From OAS926 sp035503715 (GTDB lineage: Bacteria > Pseudomonadota > Alphaproteobacteria > Rhizobiales > Rhizobiaceae), in assembly GCA_035503715.1 (NCBI GenBank), contig DATJTE010000195.1, positions 52,857 to 116,856 on the forward strand: a stretch of DNA of 64,000 nt, read 5' to 3'. A program made the position numbers and the translations under genes. Of the stretch, positions 17,031 through 24,961 are shown one piece after another (the stretch's first letter is position 1; the number at the start of each line of letters is the position of its first letter). The notes under the pieces were generated by a model. That model did no database searches. It had not been told where the DNA came from and saw only the letters and a list, made by a program, of their open reading frames with translations.

Positions 17031-17399
17031 ATGACCGGGGAGCCTTTCGTCCCAAAAGGAAACAGGGAAGAATTCTGGACCGACGAGCGCTGTTTCATCA
17101 CGGAGCTGCACAATTCGGACGTGTCGCCGGAGGCTTCGCTGGCGATCGCACGCGTCGAAGCCGGCGTGACGACGCAACTCCACCGGCTGGATGGCGTCAC
17201 CGAGCGCTACATCGTGCGCAAGGGCGAGGGCATGCTGGAGGTCGATGGCGTGAAGCAAAGCCTGCGTGAGGGTGACCAGTTCGTGATCCCGGCGGGGGCT
17301 GCGCAACGCATCGAGAACACCGGCGCTGGCGACCTGGAGTTCTACTGCCTCTGCACGCCGCGCTTCTTCCCGGCCAGCTATGTGAACCTGGAAGGCTGA
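17031..17399 (+). CDS. Small single-domain cupin protein
   Basis: A 122-residue beta-barrel protein. The cupin motifs are visible: TQLHRLDGVTERYIVRKGEGML (first motif, with His and Glu) and a second motif around GDQFVIPAGAAQRIENTG that lacks the usual histidine at one position. It resembles mannose-6-phosphate isomerase-type C-terminal cupins and may bind a sugar or metal. It is the first gene of the plus operon, one base before the SorC regulator gene. The start at 17031 was chosen over an upstream in-frame start at 16983, because the latter lies inside the operator repeats. Confidence 0.75.
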   Translation: MTGEPFVPKGNREEFWTDERCFITELHNSDVSPEASLAIARVEAGVTTQLHRLDGVTERYIVRKGEGMLEVDGVKQSLREGDQFVIPAGAAQRIENTGAGDLEFYCLCTPRFFPASYVNLEG

Positions 17400-17400
17400 G

Positions 17401-18360
17401 ATGGCGCTGCGTTCCGCCGACCGGATCGTCCACAAGGCCGCCTGGCTCTATTATTCGCATGGGCTGCGGCAGGACGAGGTGGCGCAGCGGCTCGGCATTT
17501 CGCGCGCCACGGTCGCCATGTACCTGAAGCGAGCCCGCGAGACCGGCATCGTCAGCATCTCGACTTCGACGCAGTTGTTCGGCGACGACGCGCTGGCGCG
17601 CCAGCTCGAAGATCTGCTCGACCTCGAATCGGTGTGGATCGTGCCGACCAGCGAGGAAGCGCTCGACCCATCGGCGGAAACGCCGGTGCTGGCGGCAAGC
17701 GTCTTCCTGGAACTGGTGAAGAAAGGCGACCGGATCGGCGTCGCCTGGGGCAAGACCGTCTATCAGATCGCCGACGTGATGAGTTTTGCCGACCTGCAAG
17801 GCGTCACCGTCGTGCAGCTCTGCGGCAATCTCGGCGCGCCCTATTCCTATCGCCCGGACCAGTGCACGATGGAAATCGCGCGGCGGCTGAACGCCAAAGG
17901 CATCAACATCTACGCGCCGCTGGTTCTTTCCAGCGAGACGCTGGCGGCCGAACTGCGCGCCGAGCCGATGCTGCGCGACCAGCTCGACGGCATTGCTGAG
18001 TGCACGCTGGCGCTGTTCTCGGTGGGCGGCATAGACGACGACAGCCACATCGTCGAATGCGGCGCGCTGTCCAAGACTGAGCTGCGCGGGCTGCGCGCCA
18101 AGGGCGCGGCGGGCGTGATCGCCGGGCAGTTGATCGACGGCAAGGGCCAGTTGCTCGACTGCGCCTATAACCGCAAACTCATCTCGGCCGACCTGGACTC
18201 GATCCGCGCCATCCAGCGGCGGTTGCTGGTGGTGCAGCAGGACAGCAAGCTCGGCCCGCTGATGGCAGCACTCGAAGGCGGCTTCGCCACGCATCTCGTG
18301 CTGACGAGCTCGCTCGCCAAAAAACTGATAGCCAAGAAGAGCGCCGCGCAGGCGGCCTGA
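17401..18360 (+). CDS. SorC/DeoR-type sugar-binding transcriptional regulator
   Basis: A 319-residue regulator. The N-terminal helix-turn-helix (about 17-45) reads YYSHGLRQDEVAQRLGISRA followed by TVAMYLKRARE. The rest is a sugar-phosphate-binding domain of the SorC type, with GVAWGKTVYQIADV, VVQLCGNLGAPYSY and GVIAGQLIDGKG. SorC regulators respond to phosphorylated sugars. In this locus a ribose-1-phosphate, 5-deoxyribose-1-phosphate or ribulose-1-phosphate type effector would make sense. It is likely to control both divergent operons through the TTTGTCA sites upstream of the cupin gene. Confidence 0.9.
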   Translation: MALRSADRIVHKAAWLYYSHGLRQDEVAQRLGISRATVAMYLKRARETGIVSISTSTQLFGDDALARQLEDLLDLESVWIVPTSEEALDPSAETPVLAASVFLELVKKGDRIGVAWGKTVYQIADVMSFADLQGVTVVQLCGNLGAPYSYRPDQCTMEIARRLNAKGINIYAPLVLSSETLAAELRAEPMLRDQLDGIAECTLALFSVGGIDDDSHIVECGALSKTELRGLRAKGAAGVIAGQLIDGKGQLLDCAYNRKLISADLDSIRAIQRRLLVVQQDSKLGPLMAALEGGFATHLVLTSSLAKKLIAKKSAAQAA

Positions 18361-18392
18361 ATTCAACGAGTTAGACGGATTGCTGGACACCG

Positions 18393-20435
18393 ATGAAGAA
18401 CCTTTGGAACGACGCCGACGCCGAAAAGATGGTCGCGGACTATGCGAAGAAGGGCGTCGCACGCGATCTCGCGCTCCGCGTCTACACGACGCGACTGCTC
18501 GGCGGCGAGCCGCGGCTGGTGCTGCACGGTGGTGGCAACACGTCGGTGAAAAGCAAGGTGACCGACCTGCTGGGCGAAGAGTGGCCGGTGCTGTGCGTGA
18601 AAGGCAGCGGCTGGGACATGGCCGTCATCGAGCTGGCCGGCCTGCCGGCGGTGAAGATGGCGCCGCTGCTGAAAGCGCGGAACCTGTCAAAGCTTTCCGA
18701 TGAAGACATGGTGGCGCTGCAGCGCGCCAATCTGATCGATCCCGCCTCACCGAATCCGTCCGTCGAGACGCTGCTGCACGCCTTCCTGCCACACACTTTT
18801 GTCGACCATACGCATTCGACCGCGGTGCTGGCGATCGTCGACCAGGAAAACAGCGAGGAGCTGAGCCGAAAAGTATTCGGGCCGAAGATGGGCTTCGTGC
18901 CTTACATCAAACCGGGCTTCGACCTTGCCAAGGCCGCGGCGGAGATCTTTGAGCAGGACACCTCGGTCGAGGGACTGATCCTGGACAAGCACGGCATCTT
19001 CACCTTCGCGGAAGACGCGCGCGAAGCCTACGAGCTGATGATCGCCTATGTGACGAAGGCCGAAGACTACATCGCCGCGCGCGGCAAGAAGCTGGCGAAG
19101 GTCGCGGCCTCGGGCGCGAAGCTGCCTGCGCCGGGCGAGATCGTGCCGCTGCTGCGCGGCGCGGTGGCGTTCGACCGCGGCGAAGGCGTGTTCGACCGCA
19201 TGGTTGCGGATTTCCGCACCTCGGATCGCGTGCGCGATTTCCTCTCAGTCAGTGACCTGAAGCGGCTGGCCGACACCGGTGTCAGCACGCCCGACCTGTC
19301 GATCCGCATCAAGACCGGGCCGATGGTGCTTGATGCTTCCAAGGCATCCGACGCCAACGCGCTGCGCGAGACGGTGGCGGAATACGTTGCCGACTACACG
19401 CGCTACTTCACCGAGAACGACGCGCGCGATGACGTGAAGCGCACGATGCTCGACCCGATGCCGCGGCTGATCCTGATTCCGGGCATGGGCATGTTCGGCT
19501 TCGGCCGCACGCTCAAGGACGCAAAGATCGCGTCGGATGTGGGCGAGATGTGGATCGAAGCGGTCGAGGGTGCCGAAGCCGTCGGCACGTTCAAGCCGCT
19601 GACCAAGCCGGAGCTGTTCGAGCTGGAATACTGGTCGCTGGAGCAGGCAAAACTTGCCGGCGCGAAGCCAAAACCGCTGACCGGCCAGATCGCTTTCATC
19701 ACCGGCGGCGGCGGGGCGATCGGCGCCGCGACGGCAAAACTGTTCGCCGCCAATGGCGCGCATGTCGTTGTCGCTGACCTCGACCAGAAGGTGGCGGATG
19801 CGGCGGCGAAGGCCGCCGGCAACAATTCGATCGGCGTCGCATGCGACGTCACTGATCCAAAATCGGTGCGCGCCGCCTTCGATAGAGCGGTCGCGACGTA
19901 TGGCGGCGTCGACATCGTCGTCTCCAATGCAGGCGCCGCCTGGGAAGGCGCGATCGGCGACATCGATGATGCACTGCTGCGCAAGAGTTTCGAGCTGAAT
20001 TTCTTCGCGCACCAGACGGTGGCACAGAACGCCGTTCGCATCTTCAAGCAGCAGGGAACCGGCGGCGCGCTGCTCTTCAACACGTCGAAACAGGCGGTGA
20101 ACCCGGGCGCGAACTTCGGCGCCTATGGCCTGCCCAAGGCCGCGACCCTATTTCTGTCGCGGCAGTATGCGCTGGAATACGGCAAGATCGGCGTGCGTTC
20201 GAACGCGGTGAACGCCGACCGCATCCGCTCCGGTCTGCTGACCGGCGAGATGATCGCCAGCCGCTCGAAGGCGCGCGGCCTGTCCGAGAAGGACTACATG
20301 TCCGGCAATCTGCTCGGGCTGGAAGTCGGCGCCGAGCATGTCGCGCAGGCCTTCCTGCACCATGCGCTGGCGGAGCGCACGACCGGCGACGTGACGACAG
20401 TGGACGGCGGCAACATCGCGGCGACGCTGCGCTAG
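18393..20435 (+). CDS. Bifunctional class II aldolase / short-chain dehydrogenase (RhaD-like fusion)
   Basis: A 680-residue fusion. The N-terminal class II aldolase domain (about 1-420) has the phosphate-binding HGGGNTSVKS (about 44-53), the metal pair in VDHTHST (His139, His141) and another His in DKHGIFTF (about 200). It should cleave a ketose-1-phosphate to DHAP and an aldehyde. The C-terminal SDR domain (about 428-680) has FITGGGGAIGAATAKLFAA, SNAGAAWEG, and Tyr578/Lys582 in AYGLPK, and could oxidise or reduce the released aldehyde. Fusions of this kind are annotated as rhamnulose-1-phosphate aldolase. However, no rhamnose genes occur here; the partner is an MtnA isomerase, so (5-deoxy)ribulose-1-phosphate is more likely. 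Confidence 0.88.
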   Translation: MKNLWNDADAEKMVADYAKKGVARDLALRVYTTRLLGGEPRLVLHGGGNTSVKSKVTDLLGEEWPVLCVKGSGWDMAVIELAGLPAVKMAPLLKARNLSKLSDEDMVALQRANLIDPASPNPSVETLLHAFLPHTFVDHTHSTAVLAIVDQENSEELSRKVFGPKMGFVPYIKPGFDLAKAAAEIFEQDTSVEGLILDKHGIFTFAEDAREAYELMIAYVTKAEDYIAARGKKLAKVAASGAKLPAPGEIVPLLRGAVAFDRGEGVFDRMVADFRTSDRVRDFLSVSDLKRLADTGVSTPDLSIRIKTGPMVLDASKASDANALRETVAEYVADYTRYFTENDARDDVKRTMLDPMPRLILIPGMGMFGFGRTLKDAKIASDVGEMWIEAVEGAEAVGTFKPLTKPELFELEYWSLEQAKLAGAKPKPLTGQIAFITGGGGAIGAATAKLFAANGAHVVVADLDQKVADAAAKAAGNNSIGVACDVTDPKSVRAAFDRAVATYGGVDIVVSNAGAAWEGAIGDIDDALLRKSFELNFFAHQTVAQNAVRIFKQQGTGGALLFNTSKQAVNPGANFGAYGLPKAATLFLSRQYALEYGKIGVRSNAVNADRIRSGLLTGEMIASRSKARGLSEKDYMSGNLLGLEVGAEHVAQAFLHHALAERTTGDVTTVDGGNIAATLR

Positions 20436-20462
20436 CGAATTCAGGAAGACGAGGACAGGCGC

Positions 20463-21566
20463 ATGAAGGTTGGAGATCGGCACTATCGCAGCATCTGGTT
20501 GAACGCCGACGGCGCGTCGGTGGACATCATCGACCAGCGCTGGTTGCCGCATGAATTCCGCGTCGAGACGCTGTCGGACATCGGCGCGGTGGCAACGGCG
20601 ATCCGTGACATGTGGGTGCGCGGCGCACCGCTGATTGGCGCGACCGCCGCCTATGGCGTGGCGATCGAGATGGCGCGCGATCCGTCGGATGCCGCACTTG
20701 ATGCGGCATGGAAGCGGCTCAATGAAACGCGCCCGACCGCGATCAATCTGCGCTGGGCGCTGGACGATATGCGCGGCGTGCTGCGACCGCTGCCGGAAAA
20801 GGCGCGCGCCGAAGCGGCCTACAAGCGCGCCGCCGAGATCGCCGACGAGGACGTCGAGATCAACCGGGGCATTGGGCACAACGGTCTTGCGATCATCAAG
20901 GAGATCGCCGCGAAGAAGAAGCCGGGCGAGCGCGTCAATCTGCTGACGCATTGCAATGCCGGCTGGCTGGCGACCGTCGATTACGGGACAGCAACCGCGC
21001 CGATGTATCTGGCGAAGGATGCCGGCATTCCGATCCACGTCTATGTCGACGAGACGCGCCCGCGCAACCAGGGTGCCCAACTGACCGCGTGGGAACTTGG
21101 TGGCCATGGCGTGCCGCACACGCTGGTGACGGACAATGCCGGCGGACATCTGATGCAGCGCGGGATGGTGGACATGGTGATCGTTGGCACGGACCGTACG
21201 ACCGCGCAGGGCGACGTGTGCAACAAGATCGGCACCTATCTAAAGGCGCTCGCGGCGCACGACAATCATGTGCCGTTCTATGTCGGCCTGCCGTCGCCGA
21301 CGATCGACTGGACCGTCAATGACGGTATCCGCGAGATCCCGATCGAGGAACGGTCGAGCGACGAAGTGTCGTTCGTGCAGGGCAGGGGGCCGGACGGCAA
21401 AACGGTCAGCGTCCGCATCTCGCCGGAGGGCACTGGCGCCGCGAACCCGGCGTTCGACGTAACGCCGGCGCGGCTGGTGACCGGACTGATCACCGAGCGG
21501 GGTGTATGCTCGGCATCGCGGGACGGGCTGCTGTCACTGTTCCCGGAGCGGCGCACAGCCGCCTAG
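20463..21566 (+). CDS. mtnA: MtnA-family sugar-1-phosphate isomerase (methylthioribose-1-phosphate isomerase)
   Basis: A 367-residue aldose-1-phosphate isomerase. Family motifs are present: MWVRGAPLIGATAAYG (about 52-66), the catalytic Cys in LTHCNAGWLAT, VDETRPRNQGAQLTAWEL, and the catalytic Asp in VGTDRTTAQGD followed by NKIGTY. MtnA proteins convert methylthioribose-1-phosphate to the ribulose form, and some also act on 5-deoxyribose-1-phosphate. No mtnB/C/D or mtnK genes for the full methionine salvage pathway are nearby. The neighbour is an aldolase, which points to the DHAP-shunt type of route. The gene is the last of the plus operon and overlaps the stop of the convergent LivF-type gene. 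Confidence 0.9.
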   Translation: MKVGDRHYRSIWLNADGASVDIIDQRWLPHEFRVETLSDIGAVATAIRDMWVRGAPLIGATAAYGVAIEMARDPSDAALDAAWKRLNETRPTAINLRWALDDMRGVLRPLPEKARAEAAYKRAAEIADEDVEINRGIGHNGLAIIKEIAAKKKPGERVNLLTHCNAGWLATVDYGTATAPMYLAKDAGIPIHVYVDETRPRNQGAQLTAWELGGHGVPHTLVTDNAGGHLMQRGMVDMVIVGTDRTTAQGDVCNKIGTYLKALAAHDNHVPFYVGLPSPTIDWTVNDGIREIPIEERSSDEVSFVQGRGPDGKTVSVRISPEGTGAANPAFDVTPARLVTGLITERGVCSASRDGLLSLFPERRTAA

Positions 21567-22279
21567 GCGGCGCGGTGTTGCAGGCCGAGGAAACGGTCGA
21601 GCGTCGGCTGGTCCTGGAGAAGCTCCGCTGATTTGGCGCGGTGCGCGATGCGGCCGCGCTCGATGACGATTGCATCGTCGGTCAGGCCGAGCGCCACGCG
21701 CGCGTGCTGCTCGACGAGAATGAGCGCGATGCCTTCCTCGTCAGCCATCTTGCGGATCGCCGCGGTCAGTTCCTCGACAATGATCGGGGCGAGCCCCTCC
21801 AGCGGTTCGTCGAGAAGCAGCACGGACGGGTTCGTCATCAGCGTGCGCGCGATGGTCAGCATCTGCTGCTCGCCGCCGGAGAGCTGGTTGCCCATGTTGC
21901 CGCGGCGCTCTTTCAGACGCGGGAAGAGGCCGTAGACGGCTTCAAGCGCCCAGCGGCCGGGACGCGCCGCGACGGTCAGGTTCTCCTCCACCGAGAGCGA
22001 CGGAAAGATGTCGCGCTCCTGCGGGACCCAGCCGAGGCCGAGATGCGCTCGCTTATGCGGCGCGAGCCGCGAGATGTCCTTGCCGGCGAGCGAAACGGAA
22101 CCGCGCGCCAGCCGGACAAAACCCATGGCGGTCAAGAGCAGCGTCGTCTTGCCGACGCCGTTGCGTCCGAGCAGCGCCAGGCTGCCATTCGCCGGCAGCG
22201 CGAACGAAATGCCGTCGAGTACGACGGCCTCGCCGTAACCGGATCGAACGTCGCGGAATTCGAGGATCGGCTCAGCCAT
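21563..22279 (-). CDS. Liv-type ABC ATPase, LivF-like
   Basis: A 238-residue ATPase of the branched-chain amino-acid/aromatic importer family. Walker A is GRNGVGKTT (about 38-46), signature LSGGEQQMLTIARTL and Walker B LLLDEPLEGLAP. It is the last gene of the five-gene Liv-type operon and overlaps the LivG-like gene by eight bases. Liv-type systems in Rhizobiales and Rhodopseudomonas also import aromatic acids. The operon faces a GntR regulator and aromatic catabolism genes, so an aromatic ligand is favoured here. Confidence 0.9.
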   Translation of the reverse strand: MAEPILEFRDVRSGYGEAVVLDGISFALPANGSLALLGRNGVGKTTLLLTAMGFVRLARGSVSLAGKDISRLAPHKRAHLGLGWVPQERDIFPSLSVEENLTVAARPGRWALEAVYGLFPRLKERRGNMGNQLSGGEQQMLTIARTLMTNPSVLLLDEPLEGLAPIIVEELTAAIRKMADEEGIALILVEQHARVALGLTDDAIVIERGRIAHRAKSAELLQDQPTLDRFLGLQHRAA

Positions 22280-23051
22280 GACCGACTCCGCTGAGATCGG
22301 CGTGTCCGAGATAGACTTCGCGCACGCGTGGATCGGAGCGCACGGTTGCCGGGTCTGCTTCCATCAGCACACCGCCGGAGACGAGCACGATAATGCGCGT
22401 CGCGAAGGAGAAGACAATGTCCATGTCGTGCTCGATGAAGAGCACGGAGATATCGCTGGGCAGCGCCGCGATGACCGAGAACAGCGCGGCGCTCTCGTCC
22501 TTCGGCACGCCGGCGGCGGGCTCGTCGAGGAGCAGCACTTTCGGTTTTGTTGCCAACGCCAGCGCGATTTCAAGAAGCCGCTGCTGGCCGTAGGGCAGGG
22601 TGCGCGTCTTGCGCGTTGCAACGTCGGCGAGGCGAAGCTGCTCGAGAATGCCGACGGCTTCGTCGATCGCGGCACGGTGCGATGGAAGGCCGGTCCAGAA
22701 CTGCCCGGCGGTGCGCTCGCGTTCGGTGACCGCGAGGGTGACGGCCTCGACCGGTGTCAGATCGGGGAAGAGCGTGTTGATCTGGAACGTCCGCGTCAGG
22801 CCGGCGCGGACACGCTCGGCGGCGGGCGCGCGGGTGATGTCCTTGCCGTCGAGCTCGATGCGTCCGGAATCCGACTTCAGCATGCCGGTGATGAGATTGA
22901 TGAAGGTTGTCTTCCCGGCGCCGTTCGGGCCGATCAGCGCATGGCGCGCTCCCCGTGGCAGCTCGATCGAAATGTCGCGCGCGACCTTCAACTCGCCGAA
23001 GCTTTTCTTCAGCGCGTCGGTTCTGAGCACGATCGGTTGGGCGGCACTCAT
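22272..23051 (-). CDS. Liv-type ABC ATPase, LivG-like
   Basis: A 259-residue ATPase partner of the LivF-like protein. Walker A GPNGAGKTT (about 38-46) is followed by the extended LivG insert with TRTFQINTLFPDLTPVEAV. The signature is degenerate (LPYGQQRLLEIALAL) and Walker B is LLLDEPAAGVP. The start at 23051 is fixed by the ATGA overlap with the LivM-like gene. The frame extends farther upstream only as an artefact inside that gene. Confidence 0.9.
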   Translation of the reverse strand: MSAAQPIVLRTDALKKSFGELKVARDISIELPRGARHALIGPNGAGKTTFINLITGMLKSDSGRIELDGKDITRAPAAERVRAGLTRTFQINTLFPDLTPVEAVTLAVTERERTAGQFWTGLPSHRAAIDEAVGILEQLRLADVATRKTRTLPYGQQRLLEIALALATKPKVLLLDEPAAGVPKDESAALFSVIAALPSDISVLFIEHDMDIVFSFATRIIVLVSGGVLMEADPATVRSDPRVREVYLGHADLSGVGHG

Positions 23052-24040
23052 TCGTCCCGCCTGCCGATCAGCCGCGAAAGGCCGCCAAGGATGCCTTTCG
23101 GCATGGTGAGCACGACAACCATCAGCAGGATGCCGATCCAGAAATACCAGTACTGCGGGTTCAGGCCCGAAAGCTGGTCGCGCGCGATCATGAAGATGAT
23201 GGCGCCGAGGATCGCACCGTAGAGCCGGCCCGTACCGCCGAGGATGAGCATGACGACAACATCGGCCGAGCGGTTGAAGCTCAGCGTGTCGAGCGAAACC
23301 GTTTCGGTGGTCTGCGTCAGCAGCGCGCCCGCCACGCCCGCCATGACGGCGGAGATCGTGTAGATCTTCTGCAGATGGAAACGATAGTCGGAGCCGATCG
23401 CCGGCATGCGCTTCACGTTCTCGCGCACGCCACGCAGCGCAAGTCCGAACGATGAGTTGACAATGCGGCGGCTGATCAGGAAGCCGATGAAGAGCACGAT
23501 CAGCGAATAGGCGTAGGCCGTGTAACCCCACAAATCGAAGTTGAAGGTGCCGAAGATCGGCGAGATATCGACGCCCTGCAGGCCATCCGTGCCGCCGGTG
23601 ATCGAACTCAGCGCATTGGCGAGCTCATAGGTGAGGAAACCGAGGCCGAGCGTGATCATCAGCAGCGCCAGGTGCTGGACGCGCACGATCATGAACGAGA
23701 CGATGAAGCCGACGGCACCGGCAACGAGGCCGCCGAAAATCAGTCCGCTGATCGGTTCGTTCCAGCCGAGTTTGGCGCTGATCAGCCCGGAGGCGTAGGC
23801 GCCGAGCCCGAAGAACATGGCGTGGCCGAGCGTGACGATGCCGGCATATCCCAACACGAGATCGACCGAGATGGCGAAAAGGGCGGTGATGGCGATCTGG
23901 CTGGCCAGCGACAGATAGGTCGGCAGGAAGAAGAACGGCAGCAGCGTCGCGACCCAGAAGGCGATCTCGTATGGCGACCAGCGTGTCTGAAGTTTCAGCC
24001 AGCCGCGCGCGTCCACAATGGTTTGCGTGATCTCGGCCAT
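23048..24040 (-). CDS. Liv-type ABC permease, LivM-like
   Basis: A 330-residue permease with about nine to ten helices. The family motif is in DLVLGYAGIVTLGHAMFFGLG (about 60-80), and a conserved GTDGLQG segment follows. It ends in RRDE. It forms the transmembrane pathway with the LivH-like protein, whose gene lies four bases downstream in the same operon. Confidence 0.9.
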   Translation of the reverse strand: MAEITQTIVDARGWLKLQTRWSPYEIAFWVATLLPFFFLPTYLSLASQIAITALFAISVDLVLGYAGIVTLGHAMFFGLGAYASGLISAKLGWNEPISGLIFGGLVAGAVGFIVSFMIVRVQHLALLMITLGLGFLTYELANALSSITGGTDGLQGVDISPIFGTFNFDLWGYTAYAYSLIVLFIGFLISRRIVNSSFGLALRGVRENVKRMPAIGSDYRFHLQKIYTISAVMAGVAGALLTQTTETVSLDTLSFNRSADVVVMLILGGTGRLYGAILGAIIFMIARDQLSGLNPQYWYFWIGILLMVVVLTMPKGILGGLSRLIGRRDE

Positions 24041-24044
24041 CGCG

Positions 24045-24908
24045 TCAGCGCTTCCCGAACAGGCCGTGCGGCCTGACGAAGAGGATGGCGATCAGCACGA
24101 GGTAGATCAGAAACGAGCCGATCTCCGGCACGAAATATTTCCCGGCGACGTCGCTGATACCGAGCAGCGCTGCGCCGACGAACGAGCCGGTGATCGAGCC
24201 GAGGCCGCCGACCGCGACGACGATCAGCACGTAGACGAGGTAGTGGAAGCCGAAGGACGGATCGAGGCCGACGATCTCGATGGCTAGTGCGCCGCCTAAC
24301 CCGGCGAGGCCGCTGCCCAGCGCGAAGGTGATGGCGAAGATGCGCTCGACATCGAGGCCGAGACCTTGCGCGACACGCTGGTTGTCGACCGAGGCGCGGA
24401 TCTGCGCGCCAAGCCGAGTGCGCTCCAGGCCGAAATAGAGGAGCGCGGTGACGATGAGTGCGACGACGATCAGGAAGATGCGGTACGTGCCGAACCGCAT
24501 GCCGCCGATCTCAACCGATCCGCGCAGGAAGGACGGCATCTGGATGACTTGGAGACCGGTGCCGAACACATAAGCTGCGCTCGCTGCCGCTACGAAGACC
24601 AGACCGATCGTGAAAAGCACCTGGTTGAGTTCGCCGGCCTTATAAAGCCGGCGGAAGAGCGTGCGCTCGAAGACGATGCTGACGAGGGCTGCGCCGAGGA
24701 AAGCGGCTGGCAGCGCGACGAGGAAGGGAAGACCCAGCCGGCGCATCACGACGACGGCGATGTAGCCGCCAAGCATACCGAACGCGCCGTGCGCGAGGTT
24801 GATGAAATTCATCAAGCCGAGCGTCACCGAGAGCCCGACCGACAGGACGAACAGAAGCATCCCGAAGGCGAACCCGTCGAACAGGACAATGGCGAACTGG
24901 CTGATCAC
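24045..24908 (-). CDS. Liv-type ABC permease, LivH-like
   Basis: A 287-residue permease. The motif GLMNFINLAHGAFGMLGGY (about 31-49) is diagnostic for LivH. Eight or so helices follow, with a conserved GSGLAGLGGAL and PHGLFGKR at the C-terminus. The start codon is GTG at 24908. The gene comes 53 bases after the binding-protein gene and four bases before livM. Confidence 0.9.
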   Translation of the reverse strand: MISQFAIVLFDGFAFGMLLFVLSVGLSVTLGLMNFINLAHGAFGMLGGYIAVVVMRRLGLPFLVALPAAFLGAALVSIVFERTLFRRLYKAGELNQVLFTIGLVFVAAASAAYVFGTGLQVIQMPSFLRGSVEIGGMRFGTYRIFLIVVALIVTALLYFGLERTRLGAQIRASVDNQRVAQGLGLDVERIFAITFALGSGLAGLGGALAIEIVGLDPSFGFHYLVYVLIVVAVGGLGSITGSFVGAALLGISDVAGKYFVPEIGSFLIYLVLIAILFVRPHGLFGKR

Positions 24909-24961
24909 GGTTTTACCTGTCCGCCAGTTCGCTTTCAGTCAAGTGCAGAAGCAAGCGTGGC

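Noticed and set aside
18393..20435. Rhamnose catabolism as the role of the aldolase-SDR locus
   Set aside because: No rhamnose isomerase, kinase or transporter is present, while MtnA, a nucleoside phosphorylase and a nucleoside-type importer are.
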